A stretch of DNA of 48,253 nucleotides from Bacillota bacterium (GTDB taxonomy: Bacteria; Bacillota_I; Bacilli_A; Izemoplasmatales; Hujiaoplasmataceae). The notes beneath the pieces are model-generated. The model worked only from the letters and a program-made list of their open reading frames with translations. It did no database searches and was not told where the DNA came from. The stretch lies in contig QKCT01000038.1 in the NCBI GenBank assembly GCA_003245625.1, positions 1 through 48,253 of the forward strand, given 5' to 3'. The number at the start of each line of letters is the position of its first letter. Positions within the stretch are counted from its first letter, which is position 1. This document shows, piece after piece, positions 1 to 8,402 of the stretch. The position numbers and the translations under genes are program-made.

Positions 1-242
1 GAATCACCAAGACCAATAGTAGTAGTGGATTTTCCTTCTCCCGCAGGAGTAGGATTAATTGCACTAACTAAAATGATTTTACCGCGACTGTTTTGTTTGA
101 CTTTATCCAATGCCTCGTAGCTGATTTTTGCTTTGTAGTTTCCATACATTTCGATTTCATCAGTGGAAAGATTCAGTTTCTTTGCAATCTCACTGATTTT
201 AATCATCGTACTCTTTTGAGCAATTTCCAAATCTGATAACAT
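1..242 (-). CDS. fhs: Formate--tetrahydrofolate ligase, N-terminal part (runs off window start)
   Basis: Reverse strand reads MLSDLEIAQKSTMIKISEIAKKLNLSTDEIEMYGNYKAKISYEAL...ILVSAINPTPAGEGKSTTTIGLGD; FTHFS P-loop TPAGEGKSTTTIGL. Confidence 0.93.
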   Translation of the reverse strand, partial: MLSDLEIAQKSTMIKISEIAKKLNLSTDEIEMYGNYKAKISYEALDKVKQNSRGKIILVSAINPTPAGEGKSTTTIGLGD

Positions 243-286
243 GATCTCTGTTGCATAGCGAACCTGACTATGCTCTCCTTTTGCTA

Positions 287-1219
287 TTAATTTGTGATTT
301 TGGTTCCTGTCTTTCCTTTTAAGGCATCTTTTGCTTGATCTAAAGAAGCGATAATTGCAATCCGATGTGCACTTCCGCTAACAAACGCTTTTGCCGCTTC
401 AATCTTTGGCAACATTGACCCTTTTAAGAAATGACCTTCTTTGATATATTGATCTAATTGATCGATCGTGACATTGTCAAGATCTAGTTCATTTGGTTTA
501 TTAAAATTGATTTTTACTTTGTCGACAGCTGTTAAAATAACCAACATATCAGCGTTTAACAATTCTGCTAGTTTCGCACTTGCAAAATCTTTATCGATGA
601 CTGCAGGTACTCCAACAAAATCATGGCCAGACCGAATCACTGGAATTCCACCACCACCAACGGTAATGACTAAATGACCGGCATCGACTAAAGTCTTGAT
701 GATATCAATTTCAACAATATTGATTGGCTTTGGACTAGGAACAACTCGGCGATATCCTCGATTTGCATCCTCTACCATTTGATATCCTCGTAATTCTGTC
801 AACTCATTTGCAGTTTCTAAATCATAGAAACGTCCAATTGGTTTGGTAGGATGCAAGAAAGCAGAATCATTTTGGTCCACTTCAACCTGAGTGATAATCG
901 TGGCCACTTTTTGATCCATGTTTTGATCTCTTAATTCTTTCTGTAATGCATTTTGAAGATGATATCCGATATAACCTTGACTCATTGCCCCGCATTCGGG
1001 AAATGGCATTTCTGGACTGGCTTGATTGATTTCATGGCTGGTTTCGAATGCGAGATTAATCATCCCCACTTGTGGTCCATTTCCATGAGCTAAAATCACT
1101 TCATTACCATCTTTTACCAATTCGACAATCGGTTTTACGGCATGTTTTACTTTTTCTAGTTGGTCTTCTGGAGAATGACCAAGTGCATTTCCACCTAAAG
1201 CAACGACTATTTTACTCAT
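287..1219 (-). CDS. arcC: Carbamate kinase
   Basis: [27 protein letters not shown] motifs; ATGA overlap with upstream arcB. Confidence 0.95.
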   Translation of the reverse strand: MSKIVVALGGNALGHSPEDQLEKVKHAVKPIVELVKDGNEVILAHGNGPQVGMINLAFETSHEINQASPEMPFPECGAMSQGYIGYHLQNALQKELRDQNMDQKVATIITQVEVDQNDSAFLHPTKPIGRFYDLETANELTELRGYQMVEDANRGYRRVVPSPKPINIVEIDIIKTLVDAGHLVITVGGGGIPVIRSGHDFVGVPAVIDKDFASAKLAELLNADMLVILTAVDKVKINFNKPNELDLDNVTIDQLDQYIKEGHFLKGSMLPKIEAAKAFVSGSAHRIAIIASLDQAKDALKGKTGTKITN

Positions 1220-2217
1220 TTTGGCTCCCTCATTGTAGCGTACATAACTGCTTTGATGGTATGTAATCGATTTTCGGCTTCGTCAAAAACGACCGATTGT
1301 TCCGATTCGAATACATCCTCTGTGACTTCCATTGCTTCGATACCAAATTGTTGGAAAATTTCCTCTCCCACTTTGGTATCTCGATTATGGAATGCCGGAA
1401 GGCAATGCATAAAGATTGCCGTTTCTCCTGCAGATTCCATGACTTGCTTGTTGACTTGATAAGGTAATAATTTTTGAATTCGTTCTTGCCACACTTCTTG
1501 CGGCTCTCCCATGGAGACCCATACATCGGTATAGATGACATCGGCATTTTCAGCGCCTTCCTTCACATCATCAGTAAAGCGCAACGTTGCTCCAGATGCT
1601 TTTGCTATTTCTTGACAAGTTTGAATTAAATCTTCCTTAGGCCATAAGTCCTTTGGCGCGCAAGCAGTAAAATTCATTCCCATTTTAGCGGCACCAATCA
1701 TAAGACTATTTCCCATATTATTCCTTGCATCACCCATGTAAGTAAAGTTGATGCCTTCTAAATGACCAAATTTTTCTATGATGGTTAAGAAATCAGCCAA
1801 TATTTGAGTTGGATGATATTTATCAGTTAATCCATTCCATACCGGAACTCCGGAATACTTTCCTAATATTTCAACGGTTTCTTGTTTATAACCTCTATAT
1901 TCGATACCGTCATACATTCTTCCCAGTACTCTTGCGGTGTCTTTAATTGTTTCTTTTTTCCCCATTTGAGATCCGGTAGGTCCCAGATATGTTACATTCA
2001 TTCCCAAGTCGTTTGCACCCACTTGGAAAGCACATCTAGTTCTTGTTGAGTCTTTTTCAAATAGTAGAACGACATTTTTGCCAGTTAGCGGTCTACATTC
2101 CGCATTGGCTTTCTTTTTAGCTTTTAATTTTGCAGCCAGTAATAATAATTCGGAAATTTCTTCTTTGGTAAAGTCCAAAAGCGTCAAGAAATTTCGGCCA
2201 TAAAATGTGTTGTTCAC
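1216..2217 (-). CDS. arcB: Ornithine carbamoyltransferase (catabolic type likely)
   Basis: [25 protein letters not shown] motifs; operon with arcC. Confidence 0.93.
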   Translation of the reverse strand: MNNTFYGRNFLTLLDFTKEEISELLLLAAKLKAKKKANAECRPLTGKNVVLLFEKDSTRTRCAFQVGANDLGMNVTYLGPTGSQMGKKETIKDTARVLGRMYDGIEYRGYKQETVEILGKYSGVPVWNGLTDKYHPTQILADFLTIIEKFGHLEGINFTYMGDARNNMGNSLMIGAAKMGMNFTACAPKDLWPKEDLIQTCQEIAKASGATLRFTDDVKEGAENADVIYTDVWVSMGEPQEVWQERIQKLLPYQVNKQVMESAGETAIFMHCLPAFHNRDTKVGEEIFQQFGIEAMEVTEDVFESEQSVVFDEAENRLHTIKAVMYATMREPK

Positions 2218-2294
2218 TTGAATCCTCCTTGAACGATTTTTAGTTGTTCCTTTTTATAATTAAATTATAAAAAAATGAATTGCTCGCTATAAAA

Positions 2295-2319
2295 ATTATA
2301 ACACTAAAGCGCTTACAAA
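2295..2319 (-). promoter_or_regulatory. Candidate arcBC promoter -10 (TATAAT, 2295-2300) with adjacent cre/LacI-type operator (TTTGTAAGCGCTTTAGTG, 2302-2319)
   Basis: Near-palindromic TGTAAGCGCTTTAG resembles CcpA cre consensus; lies directly upstream of TATAAT on the minus strand. Confidence 0.5.
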
Positions 2320-2422
2320 TAAACACCTATTTTGTGAAAAAGGCGTGATATCGATTTCGGTCTTGATTTCTTGAAAAACAATTACCATTTGTAGTATAAT
2401 GATATATTGAGGTGAATGTAAT

Positions 2423-2818
2423 ATGGCGTTAGATACAGTGAAATTAACCATGGACTCCAATTATGTTGGTGAATTGACTTCTCCAACAGGAACCATAAAG
2501 ATGGGAGATCAAGAAGGCGGAATGATGCCTTACCATCTATTGTTTGGTGCATTAGCATCTTGTTTTTATTCGACTTTCCTAGTAATCTCAACCAAAAAGA
2601 GATTAACATTCGACAAAGCAGAAGTTGAAGTATCCGGATACAAAGAAACAGGGAAAGAGAAAAATCTTTTGGAGCATGTTACAATGAAATTAACAGTGAC
2701 AAATCCAAGCAATCAAGCAGCTATAATTAAAAGTGCGGAACTGGGTGCGAAATTCTGTTCCATCCACGAAACCATTAGTCGCGTGGCGGAGATTGAATTA
2801 GTCGTCGATTTCAATTAA
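2423..2818 (+). CDS. OsmC family protein
   Basis: OsmC/Ohr-like pattern: PYHLLFGALASCFYSTFL, FDKAEVEVSGYKE, CSIHETISRVAEIELVVDF. Confidence 0.85.
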   Translation: MALDTVKLTMDSNYVGELTSPTGTIKMGDQEGGMMPYHLLFGALASCFYSTFLVISTKKRLTFDKAEVEVSGYKETGKEKNLLEHVTMKLTVTNPSNQAAIIKSAELGAKFCSIHETISRVAEIELVVDFN

Positions 2819-2829
2819 GCAATAAAAAA

Positions 2830-2857
2830 GCAACTCATCTGAGTTGCATTTTTTTTT
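2830..2857. terminator. Bidirectional intrinsic terminator between OsmC gene and nuclease gene
   Basis: GCAACTCA-TC-TGAGTTGC followed by T-run; A-run on the other side. Confidence 0.85.
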
Positions 2858-4055
2858 ATTCTCCCCAAATTAAATCCGCAAATTCTGGATAATCAATAAA
2901 TGGGTTTCGATTGTGTTGATACGAGTAAATTACTTCATTACGGTTTCGTTCAAAATCATCCACTGGATCAAATGCATTCCATTCAAGAAGAACTGAGAAC
3001 AATCCCATTTCAAGGTTGTCTGGGTTCGGACTTCCATCAACCAAACTCAATTCATCGTACATGACGATCATATAGAGTAGGATTCTTGCCAAATCTCCTT
3101 TGACTTCATCTCTTGGTTCATAGGAAACAGTGGTTGTTGTCCAATCATAGTATTTATCTCCTCTAGAGGAGTTCAAACTAGCGCTTGCTGGTTTTAAATT
3201 TTGTAAATCAGATGCCATATTGATAACAGAATTACTAGCGGAAACCGGGAGTCTATTCTGTGGCCAAACGTGTTCTCTGTTCCAGTTACAATCGTTTGTG
3301 GTAGGACAGTACCAAACTCCAGTAACAGAGGCTCCGGAATACACTTGAATTAAGTTTGCAGTATTGTTAGGATCCATATCTGTTTCATCCAAGATGTATC
3401 TTGCATCGCCATAGGAAACCCCACTAAATCCAGAATTGACGATCGTTCGTAAGGCTAAGAATAAAGTATTGCCAGATTTATTCATCGCATTCCAATAATA
3501 AGAAGGTAAATTGACTTGAATGGTAAAATATGCTTCATAATTTCCATAGGTAACAGTAATCGTTTTTTGACCATATGTTTCTGTATCCACGCCGCTTACT
3601 TGGTAATCAGTTTCATTTAAGATTTGAGAATTATCTTGAGCGTCAAAGAAAGTAACAACCATTCCTGTAAAGTCAACTTGTTCATTGATCTCGTATACTA
3701 AATTTGATGGTACAGTAATTTCAATTCTTGCCTCATTACTGTAAGTTGTGGTAGCTGTTGTAGTGGTAGTCGTCGTGGTTTGTGTCGTTGTAGTCGTTGT
3801 CGTTATAGTACCACCAGCAGTTGTATCATAAGTAGTGGTTGGAATTGTCGTCGTCGTCAATGTCGATTCCGAAGTGGTCCAATCGGTTGTAGTAATCGTA
3901 ATTGAGGTAGACTGATCAGAAGTTGTCGTCGTTATAATTGTCGTTGAAGTTGCTTCTGTCGTTGTTGTATTAGATTTAAAAAAGTCGCAAGATAGAAGTG
4001 TAAATGTTGCGAAGACCATTAAGAATAAAATTACTATGCGTTTATAATTTGTCAT
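2856..4055 (-). CDS. Secreted/lipoprotein endonuclease I (EndA-type) with Thr-rich linker and Ig-like domain
   Basis: Lipobox LLSC after MTNYKRIVILFLMVFATFT; Thr-rich stalk; Big-like domain; NREHVWPQ motif of the endonuclease I family. Start moved to internal ATG (4055). Confidence 0.88.
   Translation of the reverse strand: MTNYKRIVILFLMVFATFTLLSCDFFKSNTTTTEATSTTIITTTTSDQSTSITITTTDWTTSESTLTTTTIPTTTYDTTAGGTITTTTTTTQTTTTTTTTATTTYSNEARIEITVPSNLVYEINEQVDFTGMVVTFFDAQDNSQILNETDYQVSGVDTETYGQKTITVTYGNYEAYFTIQVNLPSYYWNAMNKSGNTLFLALRTIVNSGFSGVSYGDARYILDETDMDPNNTANLIQVYSGASVTGVWYCPTTNDCNWNREHVWPQNRLPVSASNSVINMASDLQNLKPASASLNSSRGDKYYDWTTTTVSYEPRDEVKGDLARILLYMIVMYDELSLVDGSPNPDNLEMGLFSVLLEWNAFDPVDDFERNRNEVIYSYQHNRNPFIDYPEFADLIWGE
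3745..3970 (-). repeat. Low-complexity ACN (Thr) codon tract encoding the Thr-rich stalk of the nuclease
   Basis: Dense GTNGTNGT triplets on + strand; protein TTTTTTTQTTTTTTTTATTT etc. Confidence 0.8.
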
Positions 4056-4059
4056 GTGT

Positions 4060-5250
4060 TTATATGCCTTCCTTGGTTGTTTGTAGGAGTTTTTTATGTG
4101 TCTGATCCATACCGATTGCTCCAAGCGGTGCGGTAACGAATATTGCTAAAACAGAGATTGTCAAAATCAATGCTCCTGCTGGAACGCCCATTGCTAGAGG
4201 AATCGCTCCAATCGCAGCCTGAACAGTGGCTTTTGGTAAGTAAGAAATACAGGTAAATATTTTTTCTTTGTTATTGAGTCCCGTTTTGGAAACAGAAAGG
4301 AAAACCGCAATCATACGGAAAGCCAGAGAAGCAAAGACGAGAAGCAATGCCCATAACCCGGCAGATTTTAGCACGCTGATATCGACAGCGGCACCTACCA
4401 AAACGAATAACATGATTTCAGCGGGTACCCATATTTTTGAGAATTTATGTGTTAAGCGATCTGCTAAAACAGGATAACTCTTAAGGATTGTTCCGCCTAA
4501 TGCAATCACGGCTAACAAACCCGATATTGAAAAGTAATTTTTGATTGCATCCTCAAAGACAACAATAAGAAATGTCACTCCGAAAATAATCAAAACTTTT
4601 ACGGTATCCCTTAGATGAATCTTTTTAAACAAAAATACGAGTAACAATCCTACTCCAATTCCCATTAATAAACTCACAACGATTGTAACAGGGAATAATG
4701 CAAGAGAAGTCAAAGCGAATGAATTTGTTTCGTACGCTTGTAAGAAGATGGCAAAGATGACAATCGCATAGATATCATCAATAGAAGAACCAGCTAATAT
4801 CATTTGCGGAATTTGTTTGTCAGTCCCTATCTTCTTCTCAATTAAGTGAATCATTCTTGGTACTACTACTGCAGGAGAAACTGCAGCGACGATACTACCA
4901 AGCATAAATCCTTCGACATAAGAAATATCAAAGATTAACGGAGAAACAAAACCAATAAATAGGATTTCTACTGTGGCAGGAATAAAACTAAGCAGTATTG
5001 CTGGTCGTCCAACTTTTTTGAGATCATTTAAATCCAATGACAAACCGGCTCTTAACAAAATCACTATCAGCGCAATCTCGCGTAAATCACCAGATATTCC
5101 TAGAATATCATTTGATATTTGGTCCAATACAAATGGTCCAAGAACAATTCCGGTAATCATGAATGCAATTAAACCTGGCACTCGTATTTTTTCAAATAGA
5201 AGGTTTAACGTCAAACTGATGATTAAAATTAAGGCAATACTATATAACAT
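4060..5250 (-). CDS. Cation:proton antiporter (CPA family, Na+/H+ exchanger domain)
   Basis: Multi-TM protein: LLRAGLSLDLNDLKKVGRPAILL, GSIVAAVSPAVVVPRM, SSIDDIYAIVIF. Confidence 0.88.
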   Translation of the reverse strand: MLYSIALILIISLTLNLLFEKIRVPGLIAFMITGIVLGPFVLDQISNDILGISGDLREIALIVILLRAGLSLDLNDLKKVGRPAILLSFIPATVEILFIGFVSPLIFDISYVEGFMLGSIVAAVSPAVVVPRMIHLIEKKIGTDKQIPQMILAGSSIDDIYAIVIFAIFLQAYETNSFALTSLALFPVTIVVSLLMGIGVGLLLVFLFKKIHLRDTVKVLIIFGVTFLIVVFEDAIKNYFSISGLLAVIALGGTILKSYPVLADRLTHKFSKIWVPAEIMLFVLVGAAVDISVLKSAGLWALLLVFASLAFRMIAVFLSVSKTGLNNKEKIFTCISYLPKATVQAAIGAIPLAMGVPAGALILTISVLAIFVTAPLGAIGMDQTHKKLLQTTKEGI

Positions 5251-5277
5251 AATAGATACTCCATACTTTACTAGCCG

Positions 5278-5325
5278 TAATTGTAATTATAGTCAGTTCG
5301 GTATGGAAAGTCAAGGGAATGCGGA
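5278..5325 (-). promoter_or_regulatory. Sigma70-type promoter for the antiporter-nuclease operon
   Basis: Minus strand TTGACT-17 nt-TATAAT upstream of the antiporter ATG. Confidence 0.6.
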
Positions 5326-5438
5326 CGGTTCGGCAAGGATTTTAGTGGGTTACCTCCTATAATGAATATCTCGTATTTTTATATGTTCTTACAAAGTTTT
5401 CCAACGATTGATAGAAAGAAATACGAATACAACAAAAA

Positions 5439-5458
5439 AGAGGGTTAAAATTCCCTCT
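5439..5458 (-). terminator. Intrinsic terminator downstream of thioredoxin-like gene
   Basis: AGAGGG...CCCTCT hairpin followed (minus strand) by TTTTTTG. Confidence 0.6.
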
Positions 5459-5771
5459 AATCGGTTAGATAAATTTGAAAAAGTCGTTCAATTCTAGAAA
5501 AATCGATGAATCTTGATTCTCTCAATATTTCCTTTCCTTCACTGAAAATCAATACGGTAGGAACGGTGAATACTAAGTGTTGACCAGAAAATAAAGCTAC
5601 ATCTTCCAAATACACTTGATAGACAGGTATCATCTCATATTCCTTCATAAATTGTACTAATTTATCGGTTAGTGGTTTGCAGACAGAACAGGTCTGTGTT
5701 TTCGCTATCAAAACCATCAAATTCTGGTTAGCAGCTTGTTCAAACTCTTGATATGTTTTAATTGTTTCCAT
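5457..5771 (-). CDS. Thioredoxin-like protein
   Basis: Trx-fold pattern with CSVCKP active-site-like motif, VPTVLIFSEGKE. Confidence 0.8.
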   Translation of the reverse strand: METIKTYQEFEQAANQNLMVLIAKTQTCSVCKPLTDKLVQFMKEYEMIPVYQVYLEDVALFSGQHLVFTVPTVLIFSEGKEILRESRFIDFSRIERLFQIYLTD

Positions 5772-5894
5772 ATTTATTACCTCTTTACAGAACTAATTAT
5801 ACATGAAATGACGAAAAAACCAGTCTAATCTGTTTTTTTTATTTTAAAATTGATATAATTTTCATAACATGCAAAATAGAATCGAGGAAAATGA

Positions 5895-7559
5895 ATGGAA
5901 AACAAAGTCTTAGCTATGGAAAAACGTCTTATGTCTCGTAATAAATGGACTTATAGTGTAGGTGGTATCGGACGCGACATGATGTATTCTCTTGTAGCAA
6001 CATTTTTTATTACTTATATTCAGTACTCTGGACTGAATCTTACAGCAGCTCAATTCTCAGTGATCGGTATCCTTTTAGTAATCGGTCGAGTTTGGGATGG
6101 TATCAATGATCCAATCATGGGTGGTATTGTCGATAATACAAGATCGAGATTTGGTAAGTTCAAACCGTGGTTAGTCTCCGGTGCGATACTGACTGGGATT
6201 GCCGTATTGTTAATGTTTAATTATCGACCGGATGGATGGGGTTATGTTGTATTCTTTGGAATTATCTATTTCTTCTGGGAAATTGCTTGGACATTAAATG
6301 ATATCCCTTATTGGTCTTTATTACCGAACTTGGCAAAAGAGAAGAAGGATCGCGATGAAATTGCCATGATGGTTGTTGTATTTGCGGCTGTCGGAGCTTT
6401 TGCGGCAAATGCAATTGTTAGTTTTACAACAGTTGGAAATGCAGTAAAAGGATATTCGATGATTTCGATTACCTTCGTAATTTTCTTCTTGGCTTGTACT
6501 GCTTTGACGGTGTTTGGCGTGAAAGAACCAAGAATCCAAGATCCTGAAAAAGAAGAAAAAGTTTCCTTCAAACAAATGTTTGTTGCAATCAAGAATAACG
6601 ACCAATTATTATGGTCTGCACTTGCGTTGTTACTATATACTGTGGGCTCCGGATTGTTAGTAGCCCTTGGCTATAACTTCTTTTATCTCGAACTAGGCTA
6701 TGATGGCTCAATGGTTTTAATCTTTGTCGCAACCTTTGGAGTTGTTACAATTCTTGTTCAAAGTTTTTATGCAAAAATTGCGAAAAAATACAAACGAAAT
6801 ACCTTATTAGGTTTCTCGATGATTATCATCACTTTTGGTTATTTAATGATGCTCGTACTCGGATTTTTATCATTCTTACCAATTAATCTTCTGACGGTTT
6901 GTATCTTCGGTGGATTGGTGTTTGGTGGGCAAGCGATCTTCTATATGATTTCCATTGTCAACATGACAAATACCATCGAGTACAACGAGTTGAAATCTGG
7001 CAAGAGAAATGAAGCAATCATGTTTAGTTTACGACCTTTTGTTACAAAATTAGCTAGTGCATTGCAACAAGGAATCTTCACTTTGGTTTTAATCGTTTCA
7101 GGAATCTATATGTTGAGCCAAAATATTTCTCAGTTGGAAGCTCAAAAGAATGTATTCGATACACTAACAGCTGCGGAACAAGTTCAATATAAAGCGAATA
7201 TTTTAACAAGAACAGTAATTTTAGATGATGTCGATATCGATGCTACAACGAAAGAAGCAGTATATGATGCTTTGAACTTGATTCTATCGTCCAATTCGTT
7301 TGAGGACCAGAATAACGATGGAATTCAAGAAATGATTATCAATGATGCAGCGGATGCAACATTCCACGATCAAGCAACTGGTTCGATGAGAATCAGTTTG
7401 CGTATCTCGATTACCATCGTCCCAATCGTTTTAATCAGTATTTCCTATCTTATTTTTAAGAAGAAATTTATCATTACAGAAGAATATTACGATGAGATGC
7501 TTCAAGTCATTTTAAAACGGGAAGAAGCAATTCTGAATCAACAGACTGAACAAGAATAA
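5895..7559 (+). CDS. MFS transporter, glycoside-pentoside-hexuronide (GPH):cation symporter family
   Basis: YSVGGIGRDMMYSLVATFFITYIQY, VWDGINDPIMGGIVDNTRSRFGKFKPW. Confidence 0.9.
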   Translation: MENKVLAMEKRLMSRNKWTYSVGGIGRDMMYSLVATFFITYIQYSGLNLTAAQFSVIGILLVIGRVWDGINDPIMGGIVDNTRSRFGKFKPWLVSGAILTGIAVLLMFNYRPDGWGYVVFFGIIYFFWEIAWTLNDIPYWSLLPNLAKEKKDRDEIAMMVVVFAAVGAFAANAIVSFTTVGNAVKGYSMISITFVIFFLACTALTVFGVKEPRIQDPEKEEKVSFKQMFVAIKNNDQLLWSALALLLYTVGSGLLVALGYNFFYLELGYDGSMVLIFVATFGVVTILVQSFYAKIAKKYKRNTLLGFSMIIITFGYLMMLVLGFLSFLPINLLTVCIFGGLVFGGQAIFYMISIVNMTNTIEYNELKSGKRNEAIMFSLRPFVTKLASALQQGIFTLVLIVSGIYMLSQNISQLEAQKNVFDTLTAAEQVQYKANILTRTVILDDVDIDATTKEAVYDALNLILSSNSFEDQNNDGIQEMIINDAADATFHDQATGSMRISLRISITIVPIVLISISYLIFKKKFIITEEYYDEMLQVILKREEAILNQQTEQE

Positions 7560-7561
7560 CA

Positions 7562-7591
7562 ATTGACATATGTCAATAATTATTGTAGAAT
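7562..7591 (+). promoter_or_regulatory. Sigma70 promoter with palindromic operator over -35
   Basis: TTGACA (7563-7568), 17-nt spacer, TAGAAT (7586-7591); perfect palindrome ATTGACATATGTCAAT (7562-7577). Confidence 0.7.
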
Positions 7592-7613
7592 AATACTGCG
7601 AAGGAGTATCAAA

Positions 7614-7970
7614 ATGCCAAGACCAACAAAACCTAGAAACATCTGCGAAATGCCTAAATATTCCGTGTTTGGACCAAAAGGCGAACGTATGAGTAAACTT
7701 AGACAAATCGAGTTGGCTATCGATGAATTGGAAACAATCCGATTGATCGATTATTTGGGTTATAATCAAGAAGAAGCTGCCATTCAAATGAATGTTGCTC
7801 GTACCACAGTCCAGAGAATTTACAATATCGCTCGTAAAAAGCTTGCGGAATCTCTCATTGATGGTGCCGTCATCATTGTTGAGGGTGGAGAAATCATTTT
7901 GTGCGATGAAGATTGTGAAAAATGTCTTGGTCATCGAAAATTCCGTCAACGCAATAATAATCTCGAATAA
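7614..7970 (+). CDS. DUF134 family protein (predicted HTH DNA-binding)
   Basis: MPRPTKPRNICEMP start, ELETIRLIDYLGYNQEEAAIQMNVARTTVQRIY sigma-r4-like HTH. Confidence 0.88.
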   Translation: MPRPTKPRNICEMPKYSVFGPKGERMSKLRQIELAIDELETIRLIDYLGYNQEEAAIQMNVARTTVQRIYNIARKKLAESLIDGAVIIVEGGEIILCDEDCEKCLGHRKFRQRNNNLE

Positions 7971-7986
7971 TCATCAGGAGGATAAG

Positions 7987-8361
7987 ATGAAAGTAGCGTT
8001 AGCAGTAGACAATAATATGATTACAGAGCATTTTGGCCATTGTGAATATTTTGTCATTTATGACATTGAAGACAAAGTCGCAAAGGGCTCCCAAATCGTG
8101 AAGACCCCGCCACATCAAAAGGGATTTCTTCCGAAATTCTTGAAAGAACACAATGTTGATGTTGTGATCACTGGAAGCATGGGAAAAATGGCTTTAAACA
8201 ATTTTAAGAACCTTGATATAGAATGCTACCTCGGTGTCAAGGGACAGATGATCGATGTGTTGAACGAATATCTTGAAGGAACGTTGGTTTCCAACGAAGA
8301 AGCTTGTGGAAATCACTCTCATCACGGAGAACATCATCATCACGACCATCATCACGAATAA
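7987..8361 (+). CDS. NifB/NifX-type dinitrogenase Fe-Mo cofactor-binding domain protein with His-rich C-terminus
   Basis: MKVALAVDNNMITEHFGHCEYFVIYDIEDK; tail NHSHHGEHHHHDHHHE; adjacent to DUF134 gene. Confidence 0.88.
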   Translation: MKVALAVDNNMITEHFGHCEYFVIYDIEDKVAKGSQIVKTPPHQKGFLPKFLKEHNVDVVITGSMGKMALNNFKNLDIECYLGVKGQMIDVLNEYLEGTLVSNEEACGNHSHHGEHHHHDHHHE

Positions 8362-8367
8362 ACAAAA

Positions 8368-8402
8368 AACACTTTCCAAAATCGGAAAGTGTTTTATTTT
8401 TT
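8368..8402. terminator. Bidirectional intrinsic terminator
   Basis: AACACTTTCC-AAAATC-GGAAAGTGTT flanked by A- and T-runs. Confidence 0.85.

Noticed and set aside
468-677. Many small ORFs antisense to clear genes (e.g. 468-677, 1253-1459, 4268-4477, 20241-20867, 43198-43629)
   Set aside because: They overlap well-supported genes on the opposite strand, lack convincing RBS context and encode no recognisable domains.
4973-5362. 129-aa + strand ORF antisense to the antiporter and its promoter region
   Set aside because: Mostly a shadow of the antiporter gene; no domain pattern.
5326-5400. AGGAGGTAACCC on the minus strand upstream of the antiporter promoter, suggesting a lost or tiny gene or riboswitch
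   Set aside because: It lies upstream of the best promoter, with no start codon at proper spacing and no recognised aptamer pattern.
8194-8379. Minus-strand ORF rich in Met/Val opposite the His-rich tail
   Set aside because: Artefact of the antisense of CAT/CAC codons in the NifX-like gene.
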